Shown here: in pieces, positions 55,201 to 64,000 of the stretch
Numbering within the stretch: the first letter of the stretch is position 1
Layout: each line of letters begins with the position of its first letter
DNA from: a virus
Direction: 5' to 3' (one strand)
IMG/VR virus record: IMGVR_UViG_3300027852_000033
Span: 37,905-101,904 of that record
Length of the DNA stretch: 64,000 nt
Translations under genes and position numbers: made by a program
The notes under the pieces: generated by a model
Seen by the model: only the letters and a program-made list of their open reading frames with translations
Databases searched by the model: none
Told to the model about the DNA's origin: nothing

Positions 55201-58200
55201 AGGTATAGGATTAACAGATCTTAGTATAAAGCTCGCTAACAAATTAAAAAAAACCACTGCTGACAATATAAAAACAGGGAAATTTGCTAATGCTACTAAT
55301 CCTGTTAATTACGCATCTGATACTCTTATGTTACATACTATCATGAGTATATTAAATTCAAACAAAATAAATGAGGTTTTTGGGACTAAAGATGGTGGAA
55401 TTGGCAATTTAGAGACACTATGTGGCCATCTCTTAAGCTCTGATTCAGCCAGACTACACGCAAAACAATTAGTTCAAAGTTTATTTACTTCTTCATTTAT
55501 GGATATTCTTGCCTCTTTGTCTTTAACCGAAACTAATACTTCTGTAATAACCGATATTATGGATAGCCAAATTTCTAAATTTCGGCTATATAGTGAATCC
55601 ACTGCAACTGAACCAATCATGTTAGTGTTTAAAGATAGAGTTGAAACAGATATTGGAACACTAATTAACATATCTGATACTATACTACCTGATAATAAAA
55701 TAAAATTAGAAATATCTGTATCGGATATAATTGATACCGATGAAGAGATAAAAAACAGAGTAAAAGATATATGGAATGAATTGTCAGAAAATGACTATGT
55801 ACAGCATAACCCTTTGTTAGTAACTATAATAGATATAACAGAATATACTATTGCAATGGTTAAAATGAATAAACCTATCCCTGATAGTTTAATTGGGGCA
55901 ACTCATATTATTTCAATTATAGGTACTTTACAACTATCTTCAACTGATATTAATATAGCCATGACTGAAGTATTAACTTCCCATATAGAAGCATTTAAAC
56001 AAGATATACTATTAGGCAAAGAAGATATAAAGAGCGGAGCAATTTCCCAGGAATTATTGTGCGGTATGTTTGTTGATGATACATTAACTGGAAATATAAG
56101 TAAAGCATATGGTCAAGCTTTATTGTCTTTACTTATACCTGTAGAAAATGAAATATTATCAGAACCTATTGTAGGTGAGACAGAGCAAGCATTACGATCA
56201 ATAGCCAAAAGTTTGCTAGGTAACGTGCCTATGTTTCAAGGAATGATAGATGTAGATACCCATATGGCTGCAGAAAAAACAAGAAATGAGACGGTAACTG
56301 CTGGGCATATAGCCAGATTAATTGAGCCCTCTACTATAACCTTATTTTCTCTTACCATCGAAAATATAATAAAACTCACTGTTTCGGTAATCGTTGATTT
56401 TTCTTTACTTATACTGGCCGAAATATTATTAGCATTAGCAACACAGGGAGTAAGTATACTTAAGTGGATAGTAAACGCGGCATGGTCATTATATGAAATA
56501 GGCGCGGCAGCTATAGCATATTTTGCAGAAAAAGGACCTGACATAGTTTTAACTCATGGAAGTATATTTATATTATCTCATTGGTTATCCGGAAGATTAC
56601 ATGATGGATTGGATAGTAGTACAATAGTAGAAATATGTTATAAAACAGGAATATGGTTACCCTCTGCTTTACAATATGATAAAGACGTAAGAGATCATCA
56701 ACAAACTTCATATTTGGATTACCCTGTTGTATCCTATAATTCCAAAGATGGAATGAAACCACTTGCCCCTGATTTTTATGTATATAAGATAGGATTTATA
56801 AATGAATCATACAAAGAAATGAGGAGGCTTATCGATACTTTAAATGGGGTGGCTGAAGATACATTTAATGATAATGAATCCGCAGATTTTGAAAAATATA
56901 CTAATACTATAAAAGATAGAACAAATGGAATGTTCGATGGTATTCGTACTACCACCGAAGAAAGAATAGCTACCCCTCTTTTCCCAGAGAAAGTATATCA
57001 TGCTAAAATAATAAAGAATGTTCCAGCTAATAGATTATTTAAAACCGGACCAAATAATGACTATGACTATCTGAAATATGCTAAAATAGCTCAATATATT
57101 GATGATATTTATTTTGACACTGTAGGAGAACAACCATATAATATAGTATATATTTCTATAAACAGTGAAGATGGAGCCAAATATAGTCATAATTCCAAAA
57201 GGAAAGCCATGATAGTACTTGATTTAGAATTTTCTAAATTGAGTGAATATACAGATGTAATAGATCCAGTAGTTAAAATATATAACGGAGATATGTTTGA
57301 TGTAATTACTAAATCGGACCAATATGCAGAGTTTACTGATGGTAATTTTGCAACCCGTATCCGGACTTCATTCGATACAGTAATGCGTTCCAAGGTATCA
57401 ATGAGTAAAATAGAATTAATTAAATTTAAAGATACTTTAACTGAGATAATAACCGCAATTTTTGATTATAGTACAAACACTAAGCATTTTGATAAAGGAG
57501 TATTAGAACAAATTAATGAAAATATGCCAAAAACTTTGGGTAATTTAATGATGGCAAAATCTCTGGTAGGTTCAAATATTAAAGCTATAGGAAAACCAGG
57601 GATGAATTTATTCAAAAAAGAACTATCATCAATTGGTATAAACACTTTACTACGGAGTTCAGCATTCAGGTCTGGTTATTTTTATCCAACCATAAAGTTA
57701 TTCTTTATAGAAGAAGATGCCGAAGCATGGTATCTTTTTGACGATCTTTATTCTTATGCATCTGTAGTATCTGCTATAGTACATATGGATAAAGATAGTC
57801 CTATACAAACAGCTATAATAAAAGTTACAAATTTACATAATCATCTTAACAATATGATGGCAGATAGAGTAAATATGGAAATGAATTTTGTATCCGCGCC
57901 GGATGAAAATTCTGGTATAAATGCTCTTATGTTACAAGTAGGATGTAAAATAAAGATACAAGCGGGAAATACCCCTATCTTATCAGAAAGTGATACTATA
58001 TTTACTGGTAGAATAAATCGGCTGGATTTTAATCAAATAACTACTATTGAAGCTACAAGCGGAGGTGATGTTTTAACAGAAGCAGTTTCAAAAAATAGCT
58101 ATGAAACTTTTGGCGATGTATCAAAATTATCTAGAGGACTAATAAATCCTGCAAAAATAGCAAGTGGAATAAAATCTATGGCCGGCGCAGCGGCTGATTT

Positions 58201-60964
58201 TAATGGAACATATATTAGACCAGTTCATAGAATAAAAGATATTGCAAGTCAAGTATTAATGAGAATAACCCAGGTAATATCTACATTAGCCGATTTCACA
58301 GCTAACCCGGCGCTACAAAAACAACCGGAGCAGGAGCTTTATGTATCTTATAATTCATATATGGACTCTCTAAAAGGCGGGGTAGTAAAAGAACTTACAG
58401 GTACAGCTTTAGGAGTAACTGGGTTAACCAAAGAACAAGTTGGGTATAACCATCAATTACTAGAAAATGTAAATATAAGTGGAGATAGATATTGGCCAAT
58501 GATGGATTCACCCGATAAGGGAGCTTGGGTTACTTTTGATGAAACTGCATGGGATATTCTACGCGAGTTGAATTTGTTACTACCTAATAATATATTAACT
58601 GTTAGGCCTATGGATACTAGAAGCACAATAGTATGGGGAGATAATAATGGTTATTATAGAATACGAAGATCAATAGATATTGAATGCGTTGTTGCTAACC
58701 AGTTAATATATAAAATTGATCCTATTTTATCAGCTAACCAACCAAAAAGTTTATCTGTATTTAATATAATTAGAAAAGAAATAAATAGTGAACGCGAAAA
58801 TACAAGAGCGGCTGGAATTGCACTTGCGACCTTGGTATCTTATTATTCCCAAATGATTATGGGCGGGATGGGATTCAGTATACCAGAGAATGAAAGGGTA
58901 TATATAGGACAAGATACTTCAATTGGTAGAGCTATTGCATGGTATGACCTTGAAAAAAATAATACCGTGGAGATAGAACATATGGTAAAACTTGCGGTAG
59001 GTAAAATGTCTGAATTATCTGCCAAAGCTATGGATGAAATTGGAGATGCAAATGCGGCCAGACTATCCCAAGTTACTATGAAAAATATAAGAGATAATTT
59101 AGTTATGCAAGATTCAGGAATAACTGAGCTTTCTGTAGCTAAAGCGCTTTGTACAGAATTTGCATGTGAGATAGTACTTAAATATTGTAGAGAAGTAGCT
59201 TATAGTAGTAGTAATTCGCATAGGAAAATAAGTGACTATCATATAAAAATTTCAGGAAGGGATATTGTAAGTAATGATTTACAACTAACAAAGCCATATA
59301 ATGCAGTAAACCTAGAATTTCCTAAACCTGGGACAGACCCTGATGAACTGTTAGAGACCTCTAAAGGATTAACCACCGGGGATAATATAGAGGGCACAGT
59401 AACCCCTCATCTTGCTCATTATAAATTAAAACCATGGGCATGGAAGGTATACCAATCCTATTTCAAAAATATAAACGTATTTAGTAGCGCTAGATCTTCG
59501 GCTATATCAATGGCCGGGGCTAGTATACTGACTAATTTGATGAAAGATACATATCAGGGTACTATAACTACATTAGGTGATTCTAATATTCGCGAAAATG
59601 ACAAAATGCTTATATGGGATGAAACCCGGGATATGTATGGAATAGTTGGAATAAAAACACATACGTTTATGTTTACTCCAACCGAGGGATGTATCAGTAC
59701 CGTAGTTCCTGAAATGGTAGTTAGAAATGAATTTAATATGCAGAATAGTTTGTTTGATTCACTTTTACACGGTACCAGATGGATTATATCAACATTATTA
59801 TTTGGCGCCGCCGCATGGTGGCTCATACGGAAGGGAAAAAGTCTTCATATATCCACAAAGCTAAAGCTTCTCCGTAACCAGAGCAGTGGATTAAAATTTG
59901 CGGATAAAGCATTAGATAAAGTAGGTAAACCTTTCATGCAATTAGAAAAGGTAATGCCAGGATTTATGAAAAGGTTTACAGGGTCAAAGGTTACTATGCA
60001 AGAAGTCAATTCATTCTTGCAAGAAGGAAAATCAGTAGCATCAAGAATTACTAACTTATCAGTCAAAGCAAGGAAAGCTACCGAAGAAGTAGTTATATCA
60101 GAGCGTAATATTAATGAAGTTTTGGGTACATTTAATAGAGTAAAAGGTAGATTAGGTATAGATAAAGTACACAATAGAAAAACAATAGAAGATATGTTTA
60201 TTAATACCATGGAAGAAGTAATCACTTCAAAAACCACAGGAGCGATACGAAGATTAAATGGCAATCAGATGGAAAAATTGTTTGAATCTACCCTCAAAAC
60301 AAATATTACTAATGAACTTAAGGGCGCAATGAAAGGCTCGAAAGCCCAAGTGAACGATTTATTCAATGGCCAGAATGGAGAAACAAGTGTAAATAGTGCG
60401 GTTACATTTGTTATGGGTAGAATTTCCCCTTCCTATTTAGGAAAAAAGATACCAGGTGGGGAATTTAATAAGTCATATGTAGCTAATATTAACAAAATAT
60501 ATGATATTAAAGCAGGGGAAGGTAAGTCATATCAAAAAATGATTGACATGGTCAGTAATAGTATTGTTGGCAGGAAAGGATCTATAATAAGTCATTTGAA
60601 AAAAATAGCAGGTTTTGCTATAGGGTACGCTACTGTAGATTGGTTAACCGATACTACCAGAGTATTTGGAGAAATGTTATTATTAGATTTAAAAACCGCC
60701 GATAATTTAGTAATTAGTCCATTATTTTTCAGAGGAGAACCACTAGTCGCAGGACTTGACGGGATAGAAAAACTGGATGGAGAACATATCTCAAATTGGG
60801 ATATAATGAAATCTAGATTTGGTGATCTTGTGGATGTTATGGGTAGTGCAGTAACTGACACAATATCCCAAGCATATTTTGATGCTGCAATAGAATATAA
60901 CCGGTTTAGTGAACAAAATACTGCTGTTAATGCTGGTAAATATTTCAAATCTGGAGTAGAATAA
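52298..60964 (+). CDS. Giant baseplate hub protein with NlpC/P60 cell-wall peptidase domain, 2888 aa
   Basis: A TTG start follows GGAGAGCATT. Residues about 225-380 form an NlpC/P60 domain: DCSGLSYYLYHKYA with nucleophile C261, a GDIIF strand, and H323 in VTHLGIVTS, closing with GYGRFL. It would cut peptide links in the host cell wall. Residues around 1860-1960 (LQVGCKIKIQAGN ... DTIFTGRINRLDF ... IEATSGGDVLTEAV) and 2060-2130 resemble a gp27 / gpD-type hub domain. Hydrophobic segments occur near residues 1345-1420 and 2490-2510 (IISTLLFGAAAWWLI). The C-terminal 370 residues are helical and basic. It probably joins tail tube, spike and wall lysis in one chain. Confidence 0.75.
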   Translation: MATIKNKDRNNAKLLIDDFLSDTTDPKIDSGGIELTDNICECEPLSNMIDSIIDNTADNKLSASFPFERYTKFDHNKLDHDFQISVRYKDRKSVGESIKKYSPVFSVANYLHSPHKLILSAILNDVLNEDTIFGRTYRSIPPKVSDVLQWLHTETLKIIPILRELHTDKIIKMIDGKSDNNSLYNLLQKVQASEKNNPDSIRVDVKLDTTKLFVNPGIGSAGVRQNIIDELLKYLNPPVKYVWGEPPEGNPGKGIKDGCDCSGLSYYLYHKYARMEIPRTARDQHSSSTKITQQSTLPGDIIFLDTTGISDNNTIPKTLKVTHLGIVTSAGCKSFIHAAGRPVYNNNIVSGNTGQLKYDTQVSWWKGRIVGYGRFLSEESSLPVSTVTPIDSAGFPDNLDESSISTMNFSISGNTSTGKSLETDIKQLLSKLDTEIKQVSVDIYRRALTKVYKSFVNDLTAKVEYISVNYAPGTSAYIPIAGEFAPVVQSTGGKIIQASIRLKEVKAVDVARLSTMFNISSSDDTIISMLMTARSIFKGGGDTTNRIKYLMLYAEEKKMEEIINELQGVSHLARFDEPVRITNDILNSLGLETFTPVSMELKTNETIAGAYDISIVFNYINLGQRVTESLKKLKGGIQAPIIPIACRLSKSPIDINELGDSSIDDTKFSFLHSISTASIHHGLSELLPLYVITRINDMICNILAIIEDKKIRGEPLTINSTDLEESLMLWSRKSKAKEWIRKNEKLRQQEYDNGNVGKEYPYGTKVTDTASIGASKWAKHGSEALLGAPAIGVALSTMKLTKKLSGGSASFSKWSKLFYACTQVGSVIFSTILGTSSNIDNPFATNSKGTQPKMLFFNILTYIPYMITDIMREYAYAICENRTDSFISGIAQDALDFFTKTKVLTEGNEELPARMYKFPEDITIIDYDNKEYSLGGIVVSMYSSGVNAKIKTDISIPFTNRTLLTTEEGIGLTDLSIKLANKLKKTTADNIKTGKFANATNPVNYASDTLMLHTIMSILNSNKINEVFGTKDGGIGNLETLCGHLLSSDSARLHAKQLVQSLFTSSFMDILASLSLTETNTSVITDIMDSQISKFRLYSESTATEPIMLVFKDRVETDIGTLINISDTILPDNKIKLEISVSDIIDTDEEIKNRVKDIWNELSENDYVQHNPLLVTIIDITEYTIAMVKMNKPIPDSLIGATHIISIIGTLQLSSTDINIAMTEVLTSHIEAFKQDILLGKEDIKSGAISQELLCGMFVDDTLTGNISKAYGQALLSLLIPVENEILSEPIVGETEQALRSIAKSLLGNVPMFQGMIDVDTHMAAEKTRNETVTAGHIARLIEPSTITLFSLTIENIIKLTVSVIVDFSLLILAEILLALATQGVSILKWIVNAAWSLYEIGAAAIAYFAEKGPDIVLTHGSIFILSHWLSGRLHDGLDSSTIVEICYKTGIWLPSALQYDKDVRDHQQTSYLDYPVVSYNSKDGMKPLAPDFYVYKIGFINESYKEMRRLIDTLNGVAEDTFNDNESADFEKYTNTIKDRTNGMFDGIRTTTEERIATPLFPEKVYHAKIIKNVPANRLFKTGPNNDYDYLKYAKIAQYIDDIYFDTVGEQPYNIVYISINSEDGAKYSHNSKRKAMIVLDLEFSKLSEYTDVIDPVVKIYNGDMFDVITKSDQYAEFTDGNFATRIRTSFDTVMRSKVSMSKIELIKFKDTLTEIITAIFDYSTNTKHFDKGVLEQINENMPKTLGNLMMAKSLVGSNIKAIGKPGMNLFKKELSSIGINTLLRSSAFRSGYFYPTIKLFFIEEDAEAWYLFDDLYSYASVVSAIVHMDKDSPIQTAIIKVTNLHNHLNNMMADRVNMEMNFVSAPDENSGINALMLQVGCKIKIQAGNTPILSESDTIFTGRINRLDFNQITTIEATSGGDVLTEAVSKNSYETFGDVSKLSRGLINPAKIASGIKSMAGAAADFNGTYIRPVHRIKDIASQVLMRITQVISTLADFTANPALQKQPEQELYVSYNSYMDSLKGGVVKELTGTALGVTGLTKEQVGYNHQLLENVNISGDRYWPMMDSPDKGAWVTFDETAWDILRELNLLLPNNILTVRPMDTRSTIVWGDNNGYYRIRRSIDIECVVANQLIYKIDPILSANQPKSLSVFNIIRKEINSERENTRAAGIALATLVSYYSQMIMGGMGFSIPENERVYIGQDTSIGRAIAWYDLEKNNTVEIEHMVKLAVGKMSELSAKAMDEIGDANAARLSQVTMKNIRDNLVMQDSGITELSVAKALCTEFACEIVLKYCREVAYSSSNSHRKISDYHIKISGRDIVSNDLQLTKPYNAVNLEFPKPGTDPDELLETSKGLTTGDNIEGTVTPHLAHYKLKPWAWKVYQSYFKNINVFSSARSSAISMAGASILTNLMKDTYQGTITTLGDSNIRENDKMLIWDETRDMYGIVGIKTHTFMFTPTEGCISTVVPEMVVRNEFNMQNSLFDSLLHGTRWIISTLLFGAAAWWLIRKGKSLHISTKLKLLRNQSSGLKFADKALDKVGKPFMQLEKVMPGFMKRFTGSKVTMQEVNSFLQEGKSVASRITNLSVKARKATEEVVISERNINEVLGTFNRVKGRLGIDKVHNRKTIEDMFINTMEEVITSKTTGAIRRLNGNQMEKLFESTLKTNITNELKGAMKGSKAQVNDLFNGQNGETSVNSAVTFVMGRISPSYLGKKIPGGEFNKSYVANINKIYDIKAGEGKSYQKMIDMVSNSIVGRKGSIISHLKKIAGFAIGYATVDWLTDTTRVFGEMLLLDLKTADNLVISPLFFRGEPLVAGLDGIEKLDGEHISNWDIMKSRFGDLVDVMGSAVTDTISQAYFDAAIEYNRFSEQNTAVNAGKYFKSGVE

Positions 60965-60968
60965 GGGT

Positions 60969-61931
60969 ATGGATATTATAGAAATTAGCAAATCTTTCTC
61001 TAAACAAAATGTAAAAGGGACAATAAGAGTACCAAATACTGATAATAATAGCATATCGGGTGGAACTATATCAGAGAAAGGTGGATCTAGTCCTCCGCCT
61101 CCTACTGGGAAAATTATATGCGATGCTATGTTATTACCTATTGATCCTACTTTGGACGCCAAGGCGATGAATGCGGAGAACGAAACTGAACCCTTGGATA
61201 TTCTTGGTGGAGATATTAGACTATCTGTAATTACCAAAGATCCTTATACCGGAGAGGTAATTCAACTCAACAATATACCAGTTAGAAAAACTCCCGGCAC
61301 TATACTAGAGGGAATTCAACCTGGACAAAGATTTAGACTTGAATGTGTGTCATATGAAGCCTTTAAGGATAAAGATACTACTTTAATGGAAGTATATCCA
61401 ACTGGTAGTCCTCCAGTTATTCAAAACAAAGCTCTTCCTACTCCAGTGAAAAATAAAAACGAGATGGATAGTTTCTCTTCTAAACCTACTCCAATCTGTA
61501 AACAATTTAATGTTATGGAAGAACAAGCTAAACGCAGATTAGGAATTGTATATGACAGAGATGATGTAACTATAGTTCAAGGCAAAGATAATGGAAGATC
61601 ACCAGGTATATTGATACATCAAAATGATGGTAAGATATATATGTTTGACTCTTCAGGGAAACAACACATAGCACTCGATGGGGAACGAGTACAGATACAA
61701 GCGTCAGAGATAGATCACGGTTCTGCAAAGGTTGGGGTTGATATGGCCGGTTTTCCTATTCCCATGGAAGAAAACCAGATGAATAATTTTGTTGTTCAAG
61801 GAACTATAGTATCTCCTCAAACAAAGCTTATACCCAATGTAATCAAAACTATAAATACAATTTCATCAATAGTTGGCCTTATCGAACTGGTTGTGGCTTG
61901 TAAAAAAGCTGTAGATATTATGCGAGATTAA
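60969..61931 (+). CDS. Putative baseplate spike / hub-associated protein, 320 aa
   Basis: It follows the hub gene by 4 bases. A Pro-rich linker (SSPPPPTGK) lies near residue 42, followed by a small beta domain (residues 75-145) that may be an OB-type fold. Then beta strands with IYMFDSSGKQHIALDGERVQIQ resemble the stacked strands of a spike. The C-terminus has a hydrophobic helix (ISSIVGLIELVVA). Position between hub and baseplate genes supports a spike or hub cap role. Confidence 0.5.
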   Translation: MDIIEISKSFSKQNVKGTIRVPNTDNNSISGGTISEKGGSSPPPPTGKIICDAMLLPIDPTLDAKAMNAENETEPLDILGGDIRLSVITKDPYTGEVIQLNNIPVRKTPGTILEGIQPGQRFRLECVSYEAFKDKDTTLMEVYPTGSPPVIQNKALPTPVKNKNEMDSFSSKPTPICKQFNVMEEQAKRRLGIVYDRDDVTIVQGKDNGRSPGILIHQNDGKIYMFDSSGKQHIALDGERVQIQASEIDHGSAKVGVDMAGFPIPMEENQMNNFVVQGTIVSPQTKLIPNVIKTINTISSIVGLIELVVACKKAVDIMRD

Positions 61932-61944
61932 AAGAGGTAGTATA

Positions 61945-62904
61945 TTGAATTATGATATTCAAATAAACCCAGATGGCACTTATGTTATATTAAACGGGGA
62001 TATTGTACCTACTAACTATTCTCAATTTTGTTATCAATTAATATATAAGGCTATAATGAATATGCCAGCAGATACAATAACCGGCGATTCAAGTAGTAAT
62101 ATAGAACTTACACGCATATTATTACAATCATATTTTGCTAATTATTTTATAGGTAATACAACCATTGATGCTTCACTTATAGATATAAAAATTACTAAAA
62201 CTACAGTGGATAGTTCATTAGTCAGTTTATCTTATGAAACAACTACCCCAGATGGCGTAGTAGTAGATATATTACAAAATGTAAGTTTTACATTAGTAGG
62301 CGGGGCGCTTACAACTGTAAATTTTGATCCTTTATGGTTAGAAGATATACAAATAGGGTACGAAAAAGAGGTTATTCATAACATAACAGTTTATGAGAAT
62401 ACTAATCAAATTGTTCTTCCCATTAGGCCATATCCTGCGTCATACGTTTCCGGAAATAGAAAAACCAAAGATTTAATATATTTGTTAAAAACTACACATG
62501 ATATAAATATAGAAGAAATAGATCTTCCATTTGATTTTTATAGTTCAGCCAATCAATCACGATATGCAATATCTAGATATATAGAAGGATTTATAGATAA
62601 AGAAAAATCTGTGGTAAATGTAACATTGAATGCAAGTATTGATCCATCTTTATATTCAGTCAATACAATAAACGGCGAGATAACTATTATATTATCTCAA
62701 CTTTCTGTTATGAGAGTATATGGGACTGCATCCGTGGTTAATGCTATACAAGTTACAGATACTTTTGATATAATAGAGCCACTTTCAGTAAATCCAGTAT
62801 ATCCATTATCGCATATAAGAGGTAAAATAGTATCCATATTTCCAAGAACAGTGTCCCCAGGTTCCTATGTTTTAAAGTACACTGGAGCACTTGAGAATAA
62901 ATAA
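61945..62904 (+). CDS. Putative baseplate protein, 319 aa
   Basis: The TTG start has AGAGGTAG before it. The first 150 residues (MNYDIQINPDGTYVI ... LTRILLQSYFANYFIG) look like a baseplate wedge-type domain of the gp25 kind followed by beta domains, but similarity is weak. The rest is beta-rich (VVNVTLNASIDPSLYSVN). It is in the same operon as the gpJ-like gene that begins 12 bases after it. Confidence 0.5.
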   Translation: MNYDIQINPDGTYVILNGDIVPTNYSQFCYQLIYKAIMNMPADTITGDSSSNIELTRILLQSYFANYFIGNTTIDASLIDIKITKTTVDSSLVSLSYETTTPDGVVVDILQNVSFTLVGGALTTVNFDPLWLEDIQIGYEKEVIHNITVYENTNQIVLPIRPYPASYVSGNRKTKDLIYLLKTTHDINIEEIDLPFDFYSSANQSRYAISRYIEGFIDKEKSVVNVTLNASIDPSLYSVNTINGEITIILSQLSVMRVYGTASVVNAIQVTDTFDIIEPLSVNPVYPLSHIRGKIVSIFPRTVSPGSYVLKYTGALENK

Positions 62905-62916
62905 AGAGGAAAAATC

Positions 62917-64000
62917 ATGGCAGTTATACCATATGATAGGCGCGGAATAGTAAATAGTAGTGTAAATAAAATATTGACAGAAAATGGTTATATAGATATT
63001 TCATCATCTCCATTTCTTGGGCAAATGACTGATAGTGTTATTTCTGCTATATCTATAGGATTTGATACATTATATAGTATAGCAGACAATATAGATATTG
63101 GTAGGTCTGAAGGATCATATCTTGATAGATGGGGTAAATTTATGAATGAGCCCAGAACTATGCTATCATATGCTTCTGACCTCTCGTTAGCAAATACTTA
63201 TATATACATAAATCCGGAAGATAAAATCGCTAGTGATATTACTGTAAATAGCACCGGTTTTAATATACCTAGTGGTACTGCTATTTCTACCGAAGACAAT
63301 AGTATTGAATTTGAGACAATTGATCCTGTATATATGAAATCAAATAGAAGTAAAGTATTTTGTAGAACCATGTCAAAAGAAGCAGGAGCAATATATGTAT
63401 TACCGGGCCAATTAACTGAAGTGAATATTAACTTAAATGAAATAGAAGGAATTATACCGTCTGCGTTATCTACATATAGCCTTTCCGCAAACAACATGTT
63501 TTCAATATCTGGTGGTGGGGATATCGCTGATGATTTGACTTATCAATATATTTTACAGGAAAAAGCAGAATCTCTTGGGTTGTTTAATGAACATACTATA
63601 AATACTATGATGGATATTTCAGAAGTAGTTAACTTATCTATCAAGGAATATATCGGGGGAGTAAATGTATATATAGAAACTAGAAGGCCCGATATGTCCG
63701 ATATTATAATAGAAATTGCAAGAATGGGATTACGGAATAAAAGAATACTTGGAAATGCAATAACCGTATTTGCTCCATTATATAGTACATTAAAAATATC
63801 AATACAGTTAGAGCTTGAGAGACCAGATAATAATCAAATTACTCAAAGTCAATATAAATCCGCGGTATACGAAGCCATAATTGCGCAATCTATGGGATCA
63901 TCAATAGATTTAACTCAAGTATGTAATGATATAAAACTTGATTTTCCAAATGTTATTGGCACAAGAGTTAAATCCGCGGCTATCAATTCTAGGACTATGA
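62917..64000 (+). CDS. Baseplate J / gp6-like wedge protein, 3' end outside window
   Basis: The gene has an AGAGGA ribosome site before ATG 62917 and stays open for 361 codons to the window edge. The N-terminus (SVISAISIGFDTLYSIADNIDIGRSEG, then SYLDRWGKFMNEPR) is the usual start of gpJ/gp6-type proteins. A beta domain follows (NIPSGTAISTEDNSIEFET), and a helical DDLTYQYILQEKAESLG region leads into the C-terminal domain. These proteins form the ring of the baseplate wedge that triggers sheath contraction. Confidence 0.75.
   Translation, partial: MAVIPYDRRGIVNSSVNKILTENGYIDISSSPFLGQMTDSVISAISIGFDTLYSIADNIDIGRSEGSYLDRWGKFMNEPRTMLSYASDLSLANTYIYINPEDKIASDITVNSTGFNIPSGTAISTEDNSIEFETIDPVYMKSNRSKVFCRTMSKEAGAIYVLPGQLTEVNINLNEIEGIIPSALSTYSLSANNMFSISGGGDIADDLTYQYILQEKAESLGLFNEHTINTMMDISEVVNLSIKEYIGGVNVYIETRRPDMSDIIIEIARMGLRNKRILGNAITVFAPLYSTLKISIQLELERPDNNQITQSQYKSAVYEAIIAQSMGSSIDLTQVCNDIKLDFPNVIGTRVKSAAINSRTM

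Overview
The window is a late-gene (virion morphogenesis) region of a large, AT-rich, contractile-tailed bacteriophage. The evidence is an HK97-type major capsid protein, a tail sheath protein, two tail-tube-like proteins, a baseplate hub with a cell-wall peptidase domain and a gpJ-like baseplate protein, together with very large virion genes (up to 2888 codons). Codon use favours ATA and AGA, ribosome sites are often of the AGGAGG type, and several genes start with TTG or GTG. This fits a phage of a low-GC host, possibly Bacillota, but the host cannot be fixed from the sequence. TAA, TAG and TGA all act as stops. Terminase, portal and prohead protease are not in the window and probably lie to the left.

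Layout. (1) 1-3174, plus strand: an acidic low-complexity protein cut by the window edge, a probable capsid-associated protein and the major capsid protein, closed by a strong terminator. (2) 3300-8180: small zinc-ribbon and hypothetical genes, then a cluster of surface or fibre-like proteins (beta-helix-like protein, repeat protein, short structural proteins) with signs of duplication and decay. (3) 8218-15538: Ig-like protein, neck or connector-like proteins, tail sheath, tail tube and a second tube paralogue after another strong terminator. (4) 15557-24653, minus strand: a 9-kb island pointing against the virion genes, with recA at its promoter-proximal end, many small phage hypotheticals, an 800-bp structured non-coding gap and a 1274-residue predicted secreted basic protein of unknown function. 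(5) 24793-64000, plus strand: giant virion genes. These are a 992-residue protein with tube-like N-terminus, a solitary TnpB, a 1672-residue protein with a DnaJ-type cysteine cluster, two tail-assembly-chaperone-like genes in the same frame, a 2633-codon gene interrupted by an intein, a 2300-residue protein with two RNA-polymerase-barrel-like motifs, a protein with tandem staphylococcal-nuclease-like domains, a 2888-residue hub with an NlpC/P60 domain, a spike-like protein and baseplate proteins.

How it may work together. Regions 1-3 and 5 build the capsid, neck, contractile tail and baseplate. The most striking inference is that the 2300-residue protein is a single-chain, two-barrel RNA polymerase of the YonO / crAss-like phage gp66 type, encoded among virion genes and possibly packaged and injected with the giant protein encoded just upstream. 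The nuclease, peptidase and membrane-segment proteins next to it fit an ejection or entry apparatus. Three selfish or mobile traits (intein with LAGLIDADG endonuclease, TnpB, duplicated or decayed fibre fragments) show active gene flux.
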